A DNA stretch of 64,000 nucleotides. Origin: Eutreptiella sp. 'Long Island Sound 2002'. Lineage: Eukaryota > Euglenozoa > Euglenophyceae > Eutreptiales > Eutreptiaceae. How positions within the stretch are numbered: the first letter of the stretch is position 1; the number at the start of each line of letters is the position of its first letter. The DNA lies in contig OZ038383.1 in the NCBI GenBank assembly GCA_964036045.1, positions 64,733,725 through 64,797,724 of the forward strand, written 5' to 3'. Under the pieces are notes generated by a model. It was not told the DNA's origin. It worked only from the letters and a program-made list of their open reading frames with translations, and did no database searches. The position numbers were made by a program, and so were the translations under genes. Positions 10,921 through 19,440 of this stretch are shown here, in pieces.

Positions 10921-13900
10921 TCAGTCCAGGGTGCTTTCGGATTTTCGAAGCCAAACTCGATCATCGACTTCAAAATTGTGGGGGTTTTTTCGGCCTTGAT
11001 TCTGGACCCAAAGCCAGTCTGCTTGATGCTTATCAATTAATTTCGAGACAGTTTTATCTGCTCGTTGGACGTCGTCCAAAAACAACGAAGCATCTTTACA
11101 AGGGCGAGGATTATTCAACGGCATGTTCCACCAACACTTCTTTCGTCCAAAGACAATTTCATTTGGAGAAAGGCCATGATACAAAGGCGTGTTGTGGTAC
11201 CGGCGAAGCAATGCGAAGAGAACTTCCATCCAATGGAAATCCTTTTCACTGGCGAGCTCCTTACGAAGCATATTTATAATAGAGCGGCCGGCTCTTTCGC
11301 CGGGCAGCGCTCGATGCGAGTGGATTTCACATCGCAGGTGGTGGATTCCAAGGCGAGCACATAATTCCCTCCACCATTCGGAGGTGTACTCTTTGCCTGA
11401 GTCCGTAACCACCTCGGATGGGACGTCCCAACCTCCCATCCAGGTCTGCGCGCACCATTTGGCGGCAGCCTTGCCAGTCATCGACTCGATGTTGCAAGGC
11501 AACACCTGCATGTAGCCAGAATGACGGCACTGAATAAGGAGCACTCCATTGACCTTTTTGTTGGTCCAATGGCACTCTTCGTCGTCGAGTTCACCGAGAT
11601 AGAAGAAATCACTGGTGACTCTGTTAAAGAGGGGCTCCGGAATAGGATGTGGCCTCAGATGGCCCTGCTTCTTCGCGCTGGGGGGCGTCGAGACAGCACA
11701 TTGGGCACATCCGGCGGCTACTTTCATGCAATGAGTATATAGCCGTGAGCCAAACAACCTATGTTTAATCATCGACCACAATCTACGGCCATGTGCGTGG
11801 GGGGACTCCCATTTGTGCCACCAGTTTAACACTCGGGGGGCCAGGGCATCTGGTACGCACAATTTACCCTCCATCCACAGCTTCCCCCCATCCAACGAAT
11901 ACTCCGAAAAAATCCCATCCCTGTGAGCATCTTTGGATTTGAGATTTTCAAAGACCCCTTTAAACATGGGATCATGCAGATAATCGGACGTCCAGTCACG
12001 GATGATAAGGGAATCTTTTGGCAGGGGTGGAGTTTTGGCCGGATCTCGACGCTTAATGCCCTGGATCAACCGAAATCGACTTACTCGTCGGGTATAGTCA
12101 AACCGTTTCACACTCCCTGAGGAGGGATCGGTGACTTTCTCCACGACTTTCAGTGTTTTGGTGCAGATCTCATGAGCATGCGCCGGATCTGAAAAGGCCG
12201 TGATGTCGTGACACGGTAATGCGTGCTGTTTAACAGCGCATTGCATGCATGCACGTCGAATGAGCTTTTTTTCTTCCTGATCCCATTCGATTATGACATG
12301 GCGGTCCTGCTCCGTACCATGGTTGTTGGTACTTTGCAGCCCCTCTGAAGCGGGGTAAGCCCATCGGCTCAGAGCATCCGCTACCGTGTTATGTTTTCCA
12401 GGCAAATACGACACATGGAGGTCAAACAGACTGAAAAATTCGTGCCATCTGGCCCGTTGACCAGCTGGGCTCGCGACAGTATCAATGTGTTCGGTGGCCC
12501 AATACTCCAGAGATCGATGATCCGTCAGGACCTCGACTCGATTGGTTCCAACCCACGATTGGTACTTTTTTAGAGCGCAGATTATGGCATATGTTTCTTG
12601 CTCAGGCGGCGACCATTGCATTTGGCGTGGGGCTAGCTTCGGAGACCAAAATGCAAGAGGGTAATGATCGCCGGTGGCTTCATCAACCTGTTCAAGAACA
12701 GCTCCGATCGCGTACCTAGAAGCGTCGGTTCTTATGTAGAAGGGTCGGTCAAATTGCGGCACATGCAACGTGGCGACTTCGCAGAGGGCCGCCTTCAAGT
12801 GATGGAAGGCCTCCTCGCACTCGTCAGTCCACTTGACACGAACCTTTGAACCTGCCTTGCCTGCATCTCTCCCTACCTTCAGTAATTCAGTGAGGGGGGC
12901 AGCGAATTTGGCATAATTCGGCACAAATGTGTGGTAAAAATTGCAACAACCCAGGAATCCTCTCAATTCTGTGATCGTCTCAGGGCGCTTCCACTTCTGA
13001 ATAGCGACGAGCTTCCCTGGACTGGGTCGTCGGGTGCCATACTCAAGGAGCGAACCACAAAATTCGACTGATTTTAAAAATAATTTTCCCTTCTTTGGCC
13101 CACAAATCAGCTGATTGGCATCAAGAATGTCCAAAACTTGGTTCAGCTGGTTTTCATGTAGGGCCACCAGCTCAGCTTCGGTCAGTCCCTCCCCCTCCGT
13201 CGCGATGATTATGTCATCTATGTACACACTCACGAAGTCACGAAGCTCAGGATGAGCTGTAAAAAGCACATCTTCCATCATTCTTTGAAAAAACGAAGGG
13301 GCGTTCTTCAGGCCCATGGGCATGACCGTCCACTGGACTGGGCCACATGGCGTGCACATACAGGTGAGAGGTCGGCTGTCCTTCCTCAACGGCATTTGGT
13401 GAAAGCCGTGACGGAGATCCAGCACAGAAAACAAACGACCTCTTGCTCTCTTGGCGATTTCCTCCTCAATGAGGGGCAGGGGGTGCGAATCCGCCTTGGT
13501 TTCGGCGTTGAGGTTGCGAAAATCAACCACCATTCGCCAACCATCAATAGTGTTCTGGTCTGCAGGCGGCGGCTTCGGGACTGTGAAGGGTGCACAGCAC
13601 CATTCGCTGGTCATACAACCCTCAAGCCAACCAAATTCCCTGAGATTTCTCTCGATTATTTTTCTGAGGATCTCATGTTTATGTCCATGGTTCTCATAAG
13701 GACGCTGTTTCTTCGCCTTGTACCCTTCACGAAGCTCGATGAAGGCTTCACCGAACTGCCCACGGACAGGGGGGTCTTTGATCAACTTTCCCGAAAGGGT
13801 TGTGTCCTTCCGTTCCTCAAAAATCTTTTCTCTTGACTTGGAACACAATTCAGTGTCCACCTGATCGCCAGGAATTACTGTCGAAAAAACCTTGGCGACT

Positions 13901-15321
13901 TCTTCGGCCTTGGCAGGAAGAATCTTCTTACGGATGTCCCTAAAAAGGTCCGTATCAACTGCCTCTTGAAGATAGGTGGGTCGAGTGTCGACATTCCAGA
14001 GATTCTCTTCGTGATCCAGCTCCTCGAAAGGATCTATGAAAGCTTCCACACGGGGTTTTTCATAAAAAACTCTGAATTTGCGGCGCGATTTAAAATTTTT
14101 CTTCGCCCGTGCACTGAAGATTCTTTTCGATGTCGATCGTATTGGGGAAGAGGGAGACGAGGCGGATCCATTTGACGTTGGATCACCTTGGGTATCTGAC
14201 GGACAAAAATCAGAAAAAATAGATTCATCATCAGTACCACGCTCAACCTCAGATTCAGACCCAACAAAGGAATCAGTACCAGAATCAGCAGAATTAGAGT
14301 CAGAAAGCTTTCCATCCACCAGGAATGCAAGCGAACTCCAGGACCGCTGTGGCAGGGGACCTGTGTCGTCCCTGGCATACAGCTTAATCTTCCTGGGAAG
14401 TTCGATGTAATCTACACAAATGTCTTGTAATTTCTGAAACCGAGGCTTGTCGTCCCACAAGGGCACAACTAAAATCGCCTGGGTTTTATCTTGCTTGATT
14501 TTGTGGATGACCTGCTGGATTAAGTGAAACGGAGGATTAATCCATAACTTCTTGTCCCATTTATGGGTCCAAGCGTCGCGAAAATGCTTGTCAAAGCGCT
14601 TGTTCTCGCGGTTAGCAAAGGCATCATACTGTGGCCAAAAGGAATGGTGTTCATAAAAATATTCACAAATTGCATCGCGCCATTTGTCGACAACTCTGTA
14701 GGATGAAGAGTGCCAGCGCGAAGGGCGTCGTGGCTGGGAGTCCCTACGAAGACATTCTAACTCTCGGGAGTAATCGGCACTCCCATTCACCTCTGCAATG
14801 GTGACATCTTCGCCAAACTTTGGTGTAACCTTTCGCTTCAAAAATTCTTCTGCACTTTTAAACCCTGCGTGCAAAAAACGAAATTCAGGACGCTCCAAGG
14901 GACCTGACTCCAGCAAAAAACAACGCCGATGACCTACGGGCGCCACCCTGTTCTTGCTAAGCCAAGGATGGCCCAAGTAAAGGTCATATTTTATGTCGGC
15001 ACGATAGAAGTAATCATCCTTAAGGATAACTTCCTCCACATTGCCTTCTTCCCAAAGGTCTTGAGCGACCAAATGGGTTGATATATAACAACCGCGTTGC
15101 CCATCTGCGAGAGAATGTCCAGAAACTCCCTCGAGGGTAACAGGATGAGGCGACTCAAACACGCAGTCGTCGGGTAAGAAATAATTGGATTGAAGATTTA
15201 CCTCTGATCCATTGTCACACAAACAAGTGGCGAGGTGGAAATTTCCCTTGCGATCAGAGACCCACAGCTTTGTGACAAACTGACGGGCCCTGTGCTTGGA
15301 CTGTACACCAACCTCGTCCAC
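10921..15321 (-). CDS. pol: Element A pol polyprotein (PR, Dam-like, RT, RNase H, IN)
   Basis: The ORF has 1466 codons from its first Met, but it is in the gag frame and open from the gag UAG, so it is probably made as Gag-Pol. In order: protease with CDNGSE at residues 35-40 (Asn where D-T/S-G is usual); a phage-type Dam-methylase-like domain at about 209-340 with DAFAN (233-237) and WINPPF (260-265); an acidic Ser-rich linker; RT with YIDD at 700-703; RNase H with TDAS at 865-868; integrase with an HHCC-like zinc site near 1169-1208 and catalytic D1238, D1307, E1342. It ends at an acquired TGA before the chromodomain. The methylase-like assignment is by motif only. Confidence 0.9.
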   Translation of the reverse strand: MDEVGVQSKHRARQFVTKLWVSDRKGNFHLATCLCDNGSEVNLQSNYFLPDDCVFESPHPVTLEGVSGHSLADGQRGCYISTHLVAQDLWEEGNVEEVILKDDYFYRADIKYDLYLGHPWLSKNRVAPVGHRRCFLLESGPLERPEFRFLHAGFKSAEEFLKRKVTPKFGEDVTIAEVNGSADYSRELECLRRDSQPRRPSRWHSSSYRVVDKWRDAICEYFYEHHSFWPQYDAFANRENKRFDKHFRDAWTHKWDKKLWINPPFHLIQQVIHKIKQDKTQAILVVPLWDDKPRFQKLQDICVDYIELPRKIKLYARDDTGPLPQRSWSSLAFLVDGKLSDSNSADSGTDSFVGSESEVERGTDDESIFSDFCPSDTQGDPTSNGSASSPSSPIRSTSKRIFSARAKKNFKSRRKFRVFYEKPRVEAFIDPFEELDHEENLWNVDTRPTYLQEAVDTDLFRDIRKKILPAKAEEVAKVFSTVIPGDQVDTELCSKSREKIFEERKDTTLSGKLIKDPPVRGQFGEAFIELREGYKAKKQRPYENHGHKHEILRKIIERNLREFGWLEGCMTSEWCCAPFTVPKPPPADQNTIDGWRMVVDFRNLNAETKADSHPLPLIEEEIAKRARGRLFSVLDLRHGFHQMPLRKDSRPLTCMCTPCGPVQWTVMPMGLKNAPSFFQRMMEDVLFTAHPELRDFVSVYIDDIIIATEGEGLTEAELVALHENQLNQVLDILDANQLICGPKKGKLFLKSVEFCGSLLEYGTRRPSPGKLVAIQKWKRPETITELRGFLGCCNFYHTFVPNYAKFAAPLTELLKVGRDAGKAGSKVRVKWTDECEEAFHHLKAALCEVATLHVPQFDRPFYIRTDASRYAIGAVLEQVDEATGDHYPLAFWSPKLAPRQMQWSPPEQETYAIICALKKYQSWVGTNRVEVLTDHRSLEYWATEHIDTVASPAGQRARWHEFFSLFDLHVSYLPGKHNTVADALSRWAYPASEGLQSTNNHGTEQDRHVIIEWDQEEKKLIRRACMQCAVKQHALPCHDITAFSDPAHAHEICTKTLKVVEKVTDPSSGSVKRFDYTRRVSRFRLIQGIKRRDPAKTPPLPKDSLIIRDWTSDYLHDPMFKGVFENLKSKDAHRDGIFSEYSLDGGKLWMEGKLCVPDALAPRVLNWWHKWESPHAHGRRLWSMIKHRLFGSRLYTHCMKVAAGCAQCAVSTPPSAKKQGHLRPHPIPEPLFNRVTSDFFYLGELDDEECHWTNKKVNGVLLIQCRHSGYMQVLPCNIESMTGKAAAKWCAQTWMGGWDVPSEVVTDSGKEYTSEWWRELCARLGIHHLRCEIHSHRALPGERAGRSIINMLRKELASEKDFHWMEVLFALLRRYHNTPLYHGLSPNEIVFGRKKCWWNMPLNNPRPCKDASLFLDDVQRADKTVSKLIDKHQADWLWVQNQGRKNPHNFEVDDRVWLRKSESTLD

Positions 15322-15415
15322 TACAACAGAAGGATCCGCTGCCGGATCCAGGGGAGAGGAGACAAGCGACCCTACATCAAGTAATGGTCGATCAGGAATC
15401 TGGGGATCATGCCTG

Positions 15416-15453
15416 AAATCGCCTGGGGAGGGGCGATTTTCGTGGCTCCCCTA
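15416..15453 (-). promoter_or_regulatory. Element A gag UAG with downstream stem-loop/pseudoknot (readthrough candidate)
   Basis: The gag stop UAG (15451-15453) is followed in the same frame by 43 open codons leading into pol. Eleven bases after the UAG a perfect 8 bp stem (AAAUCGCC/GGCGAUUU, arms at 15432-15439 and 15416-15423) closes an 8-base loop CCUCCCCA. The loop's CUCCCC is complementary to GGGGAG, which starts at the G of UAG. The same bases occur in B and C. Confidence 0.65.
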
Positions 15454-18400
15454 GGCGTTCTGACCTCCAGTGACTGCGTTAACATTGTGAACACACCCTG
15501 ATTCGTCGACCCACTCATCTTGGAACGGATCATCTGCTGGATTCAAGGCATTTTCAACGTAATCTCGATCCGCATCGGACACCTGATCTGCACCTGAGAC
15601 CTGATCCACACGATGGTTGCCCTTTCCACGTCCACGGCCACGGCCGCCGGATGATGGACCTCCACCGTCGCCACGCCCTCTGCCCTTACCAGAGAAAGGG
15701 GTTCCAGAGGGATTTCCCTTACCTTTACCCTGGGATCCTGGAGCATTTCCCTTGTTTGTACCGGATTGAGGGGTTTGGCCTGGATTTCGATTTCCGCCTC
15801 CGGCGTCGCTAATGGGATTTGTCTGGCCGTTCGGCTGCCCACCGGAGCCGGATGGAGTCCGATTTCCTTTGCCTTGGGACCCGCCAGGGCCTCCAGTATT
15901 TTTATGTCCACCGGAGGGGGTCGGATTCCCTTTTCCAGCCTTCCCACCATGCACCTGTCTGTCATTCCTGTCTGAATTCTGCGGATTACTGATATTTTCA
16001 CCAATCACCTTGTGATCGTAAGGAGACCATCGGTGATTACCAGTAGAAGGCGTCTTAGCTCGGTTCGTAGAACCTAAAAGAAGGCAGATGCTACAGTGAT
16101 CCTGAACATTCCGGGTGTCGTTCACCTTTTTGTTGCCCTTTTGGGCCCCATTTTGGGTGTTTTGCTGGGTATTCTTGTTTCCCCCCAGACCCTCATGGAA
16201 ATTCTGATTGGCGGCGTCGGCGAGCCGCTCAACCTCTTCCCAGAGTTCTTTCGGGGTGAACGAAAACACCCAGTTCTTGGCCTTCAGGCGATGGCCATGG
16301 TAGCTTACTCCCCTGTTGAGGACTTGGACAAACAAGTCCCGATCCTCGTGTTCATTAAACTTGATTTTCCACGTGTTTTCAGTGAATTTCACCTTGGTAA
16401 ACGACGTGGGGGAACACTTTTGAAGTGCTTCCCTGACGGAAAACCTGTTGGCCGAGGCATCGAAGCCTTCGACCTCCGCCCACCAGGTCTTGACCTTTTC
16501 TTCGGACTGTTTGTTCCGAAGGGTGGCGGCAGTTTCTGAGGGGATCTTGTCAAAAATCAGATTTTTCAGCTCGGCACTGGAAAGTTTTTCGCCTGAATGT
16601 TCAGATTCTTCCACTAAATTCCAGAAGCGCTGTCTTTTGTCTTGCACTTTGTGCAAGATTAATCGCGAGAATGAAGGAAAATTCTTCAACATTTGGTGGT
16701 AATGGTCCTCTGGCAGCCGGGATCCACGTACCTCCAACTGTTCCCACACCTCATCAAAGGTAAGGGGGGAACTTGTATCCTCACGATCACTCCAAGTCCT
16801 GAGCCAAGTGTTGGCCGGCGCTCCCTCAAGGCAATCCAAGAGGGCCATCAGGAACTGATCATCTTGGAGTTTTTGAGTCTTAACCCACAGTTTAAATTCC
16901 CGTTGGAACTGAGGCCAACGTCTGGGGTTCCCATTATACTTCGGTTGCTTGGCAACCTGACGAAGTCGCAATGAAGTAGGATTAAGAAGCGAATCCAGCC
17001 CAACACCGGCCGTAATGGCAGACACCTTGGCGGCATCATTCGCCACACCAGCTCCGGCGAGGGTCTGGGCGAGCAACAGCTGGGCTAAGGCATTGGAATC
17101 AGCAGCAGGAGGGGCAGTACGGGAGGCAGTTCGCTTGGCATTTTGAGCCTCAGTCCTAGCCTTCGCCGTCCTACTCTGAGAACGAGAGATTGTAACCCTT
17201 TCCTTTAGCTTGGTCCTGCTGATCCTTGCATCAGTGGTCTTGGAGTCCACCGAAGGAGCAATTGAAAAAATTTCTGTCGCCTCCTCCGACGGTTCTGTTA
17301 CTTGTTCCACCGATGATGCGCCCTCAGACCGCATGTGCGTCTTGAAAATATTTTTTATTCCCAGCGTTTCAATGATGAGGTGCATTTGATCTTTGAGCGT
17401 TTGGAGCGCAGCATCTCGCTGGAATCTGCAGGAGCAGTCGGCAGGACAGGACATACCGTGTCCTGAAGGGCCTGAGCAGGCTGTCGGACCGCTGATCTCG
17501 GTGGTCCGCAGCCAGGAGTCCACTTGGGGAACTCCTTCAGCCCTAATTTCCAGGCTTGCCTGCCTGGCCGCCTCTAAAATTCCCTCCTCAACCGCGGCGG
17601 CTAGATCGTCGCGGATGGAAACAGGGGGATGAGGGGCGGAGGGCCCGGCAACAGGTGCCTTGGTCTTCTCCTTCGGGAAGGGACTTGCCTTCCAGATCTG
17701 CAAAAAAATGGCAAAAGAGTCATCTTCTTGAGAACGCCACCACATCCTGGTATTAATTTCGTCCTGAAGGAGGAAAAAATATTCCATTAAAAATTCAGAG
17801 GCGATTCTTTCTTGTCCTATCAGCTTAGACGTGGCTAATAGACAAAGGGACTCAAGGGCCTCAAGGTTACGGGTCACTTCTGGGGACAAATGGTCGCCCC
17901 ATTGTGCCCAAGAGGCTGGTCGATTATAGCTAGGTACCTCACCTGGACCACCCATCTCAATGTCGTTGAGATCGGCGTCAATGGTCTCAAATGTTGGACA
18001 TTGGTAAGGAGTGTTGGTACCTGCCAGGTCCGTAAGCTCCACCGGAGCGTTACCATCGTCGCAGGCTGGCAGATTCCAGCTGCTTGATGGCCAATTTCGA
18101 CTGGGATCATAATGGTAATCTGGGCCTCCACAGCTGCTGATTTGCGCCCTTCTTGGGCAACTTGGGCTTGCGCAAGGCATTCCTCTCAAGGCCTCGTTCG
18201 CGCAGCACCATGGCAGCGTAATCGTTACGTCTCCAGGAGCGACGGAGTCTACGGGGCCGTACTGGGGAGCGAACTGTGGTTGGGACACCAAAGGAACAAC
18301 ATTCAGGTAGCCTCTGCTACCATGAAAATGCTGCCCTGGGTCGTTGATGGTGCCGGAGGGCTCGGGGCCGGCAAGACCAGTGGGGCAGGCACGCGAGGAG

Positions 18401-18486
18401 TCGACCTGAACGCTGCTGTTGGGGGTAGAACCGGAGACACGGACACCAACGGAGGCGAGAGCAGCAACAACTGAAGCAAGATCCAT
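15451..18486 (-). CDS. gag: Element A Gag (1011 aa)
   Basis: This is the structural protein of the retrotransposon particle. The first ~54 residues are encoded by the 5' LTR; the frame then reads through the primer-binding site as HGSRG. A retrotransposon Gag capsid-type region lies at about residues 515-640 (RRWPQF, LLDCLEGAPANTW, VWEQL). Near residue 797 a CSIC followed by spaced His residues makes a non-canonical zinc site; there is no CCHC knuckle. The tail is Gly/Arg/Lys rich (GKGRGRG type) and probably binds RNA. It ends at a single UAG followed in frame by pol. The start codon is the only Met before residue ~100, but a start after the primer site cannot be excluded. Confidence 0.85.
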   Translation of the reverse strand: MDLASVVAALASVGVRVSGSTPNSSVQVDSSRACPTGLAGPEPSGTINDPGQHFHGSRGYLNVVPLVSQPQFAPQYGPVDSVAPGDVTITLPWCCANEALRGMPCASPSCPRRAQISSCGGPDYHYDPSRNWPSSSWNLPACDDGNAPVELTDLAGTNTPYQCPTFETIDADLNDIEMGGPGEVPSYNRPASWAQWGDHLSPEVTRNLEALESLCLLATSKLIGQERIASEFLMEYFFLLQDEINTRMWWRSQEDDSFAIFLQIWKASPFPKEKTKAPVAGPSAPHPPVSIRDDLAAAVEEGILEAARQASLEIRAEGVPQVDSWLRTTEISGPTACSGPSGHGMSCPADCSCRFQRDAALQTLKDQMHLIIETLGIKNIFKTHMRSEGASSVEQVTEPSEEATEIFSIAPSVDSKTTDARISRTKLKERVTISRSQSRTAKARTEAQNAKRTASRTAPPAADSNALAQLLLAQTLAGAGVANDAAKVSAITAGVGLDSLLNPTSLRLRQVAKQPKYNGNPRRWPQFQREFKLWVKTQKLQDDQFLMALLDCLEGAPANTWLRTWSDREDTSSPLTFDEVWEQLEVRGSRLPEDHYHQMLKNFPSFSRLILHKVQDKRQRFWNLVEESEHSGEKLSSAELKNLIFDKIPSETAATLRNKQSEEKVKTWWAEVEGFDASANRFSVREALQKCSPTSFTKVKFTENTWKIKFNEHEDRDLFVQVLNRGVSYHGHRLKAKNWVFSFTPKELWEEVERLADAANQNFHEGLGGNKNTQQNTQNGAQKGNKKVNDTRNVQDHCSICLLLGSTNRAKTPSTGNHRWSPYDHKVIGENISNPQNSDRNDRQVHGGKAGKGNPTPSGGHKNTGGPGGSQGKGNRTPSGSGGQPNGQTNPISDAGGGNRNPGQTPQSGTNKGNAPGSQGKGKGNPSGTPFSGKGRGRGDGGGPSSGGRGRGRGKGNHRVDQVSGADQVSDADRDYVENALNPADDPFQDEWVDESGCVHNVNAVTGGQNA
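18311..18322 (-). promoter_or_regulatory. Element A primer-binding site (initiator Met tRNA type)
   Basis: TGGTAGCAGAGG on the minus strand abuts the 5' LTR end with no gap. It is complementary to the last 12 bases, including CCA, of an initiator-Met tRNA with an AGCAGAG acceptor stem. Confidence 0.85.
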
Positions 18487-18855
18487 GCTGAGTGTTATCC
18501 GGCAGAAAATCCCAGTCTATGAAGAAAATTGATGCGGATTTTACTATGCACATCTGAGTGTCCATATCTGTCTGAAAAGATTTAAATAAATCCGATTGTG
18601 AAAAATATTTGGCCGATCTGGCCCGCGAGCGCGCGTCAGCGGCAAATGGCGATTCCAGGTAAATGATCGGAACGCGGCGGATTTACGGAGAATGGACCGC
18701 GGAATCAGATCCGGCATATCAGAAATATATAGGTCTGATCCTGAGACTGAGCTGCGAGGCGGCGATTCCGCCGACGCAAAGAAAATGACCAAAATGTAGC
18801 CAATCTGGGTTAGATCAGTGAAAATCTGAGCAGATGGGGGTTAGCTGCACTTACA
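18323..18855 (-). repeat. Element A 5' LTR
   Basis: It is 533 bp. On the minus strand it starts TGTAAGTGC, has a TATA box (TATATAT, 18725-18731), and contains the gag ATG at 18484-18486, about 240 bases downstream of the TATA box. It is followed by target duplication GGTTC. Confidence 0.95.
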
Positions 18856-18860
18856 GGTTC

Positions 18861-19440
18861 ATTTTGCTAAGGTAGCTAAAATAGCAAAAAGATGTATGCG
18901 AAAAGGACAAGGCTTTAAAATCATAGGAGACGTGTTCGCAACCAAAAAAGCACGAGCGGGTACCTTAGGATACCTTGCTGCGGGCGGGTTGTGGAGGGAA
19001 GCGAGTGACTCTGAGCACCTTGGAGAAGGATAAGTTGGGTCACCCTTTAAGGTTTATTTGTGGTCTTGGATACAGCCTCTTCACAAACAAAGTAAAAAAA
19101 CGAACGAATGATTAGCTTGGAATCACTTGTTGTGGCAGCGGGGTAACTTTGATACCAAATAGGAACGGAGGGGGCATTGATTTCTTCGTGCGGTTAATGA
19201 ACACCTTTTTGGGTTGAAAATGACTTTGATCGTGTAGTTTTAGCAATAAATAGTCCGAGGCTTGGAAAACAGAAGCGGACACTGTTGTCCCTATCCATTA
19301 ACTTTCGTAAAACATCGTTTCACGACAAAACATATCAATGCTTCACGAAATTCGAGCAAAAAAAAAACTTCGTGAACTTGACCGCCCTTTGGCATGTTGT
19401 TTTGACAGTACTCAATAGCCAAAGACATATTTAGTTGAGT
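18861..19440. other. Unassigned flank of element A
   Basis: No convincing ORF, tandem period or terminal repeat. It continues the host sequence that ends at 7886. Confidence 0.45.

Larger units (their letters stand above)
7887..18855 (-). mobile_element. Ty3/gypsy chromodomain LTR retrotransposon, copy A (complete)
   Basis: The element is 10,969 bp and lies on the minus strand. LTRs of 533 bp (7887-8419 and 18323-18855) start and end TG...CA with imperfect inverted ends TGWAAGTGC. A direct repeat GGTTC flanks it at 7882-7886 and 18856-18860. A primer-binding site abuts the 5' LTR and a purine tract abuts the 3' LTR. Order in the element's sense: LTR, gag, UAG, pol (PR, Dam-like, RT, RNase H, IN, chromodomain), 1.8 kb 3' untranslated region, LTR. 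I count four LTR differences, all transitions, so the insertion is recent. One nonsense codon cuts the end off pol. Confidence 0.95.
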
